Part shown: piece by piece, positions 5,555 to 5,635 of the stretch
How positions within the stretch are numbered: the first letter of the stretch is position 1
Layout of the letters: each line of letters opens with the position of its first letter
Assembly: GCA_021828925.1 (NCBI GenBank)
Contig: JAJZCT010000258.1
Coordinates: 1 to 5,635 of the forward strand
Direction of reading: 5' to 3'
From: Planctomycetota bacterium
GTDB taxonomy: Bacteria > Planctomycetota > Phycisphaerae > WQYP01
Length of the DNA: 5,635 bases
Notes under the pieces: model-generated
Database searches by the model: none
Seen by the model: only the letters and a program-made list of their open reading frames with translations
Told to the model about the DNA's origin: nothing
Program-made: the position numbers and the translations under genes

Positions 5555-5635
5555 CTGCCGCTGATTTATTAAAGTGCGCATCGCTTCCACGCGGGCCAGC
5601 GCCTGCTGGCGTACTTCAGATTGGGACATATCGCC
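5552..5635 (-). CDS. C-terminal end of an unidentified protein (partial)
   Basis: The minus strand is open from the window edge to a TAG at 5552-5554. It encodes 27 residues: GDMSQSEVRQQALARVEAMR followed by TLINQRQ. The charged, Gln/Arg/Ala-rich, helix-like composition is credible for a protein tail, and the gene would converge on the glycosyltransferase with 24 bases between stops. An internal Met three codons from the edge could in principle start a tiny 25-residue peptide, but a truncated larger gene is more likely. The family cannot be recognised from so little sequence. Confidence 0.45.
   Translation of the reverse strand, partial: GDMSQSEVRQQALARVEAMRTLINQRQ

Overview
The window looks like chromosomal DNA of moderate GC content from a diderm (Gram-negative type) bacterium. 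Evidence for this is a lipobox lipoprotein of the SYLF/Ysc84 family, a large inner-membrane glycosyltransferase with an extracytoplasmic tail, and bacterial-type promoters, Shine-Dalgarno sites and an intrinsic terminator. I cannot fix the phylum. A planctomycete or related lineage is a guess from overall flavour only. No transposase, integrase, CRISPR array, tRNA or rRNA gene is visible.

Layout. Positions 1-445 hold no convincing protein gene. They contain a string of short helices (8-109), a strong plus-strand intrinsic terminator (151-172) whose 3' arm is duplicated in tandem, another stem-loop (186-209), and then unremarkable sequence. Positions 446-2013 are a compact minus-strand operon, read right to left: a SYLF-domain lipoprotein, an N-acetylmuramoyl-L-alanine amidase of the PGRP/Amidase_2 type, and a three-helix DUF202 membrane protein. 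Spacings are 12 nt and then a 4-nt ATGA overlap. Positions 2014-2341 are a divergent regulatory region with a promoter candidate for each side, a palindrome at the leftward -35 box and two TGTCACC repeats. Plus-strand genes follow: a class V PLP aminotransferase of the alanine/serine-glyoxylate type (2342-3481) and a GT39/PMT-like polytopic glycosyltransferase (3653-5527). The last 84 bases appear to be the 3' end of a convergent minus-strand gene.

How the genes fit together. The leftward operon concerns the cell envelope: an outer-membrane-directed lipoprotein, a peptidoglycan amidase and a small membrane protein. The glycosyltransferase is also an envelope enzyme, presumably moving a lipid-linked sugar to an extracytoplasmic acceptor. 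The aminotransferase is metabolic (glyoxylate, serine and glycine) and has no obvious partner here. I found no strong case for a wholly new system. The points most worth checking are the structured, terminated RNA-like segment at the left edge, the amidase with no visible export signal inside an envelope operon, and the repeat-bearing divergent promoter region.
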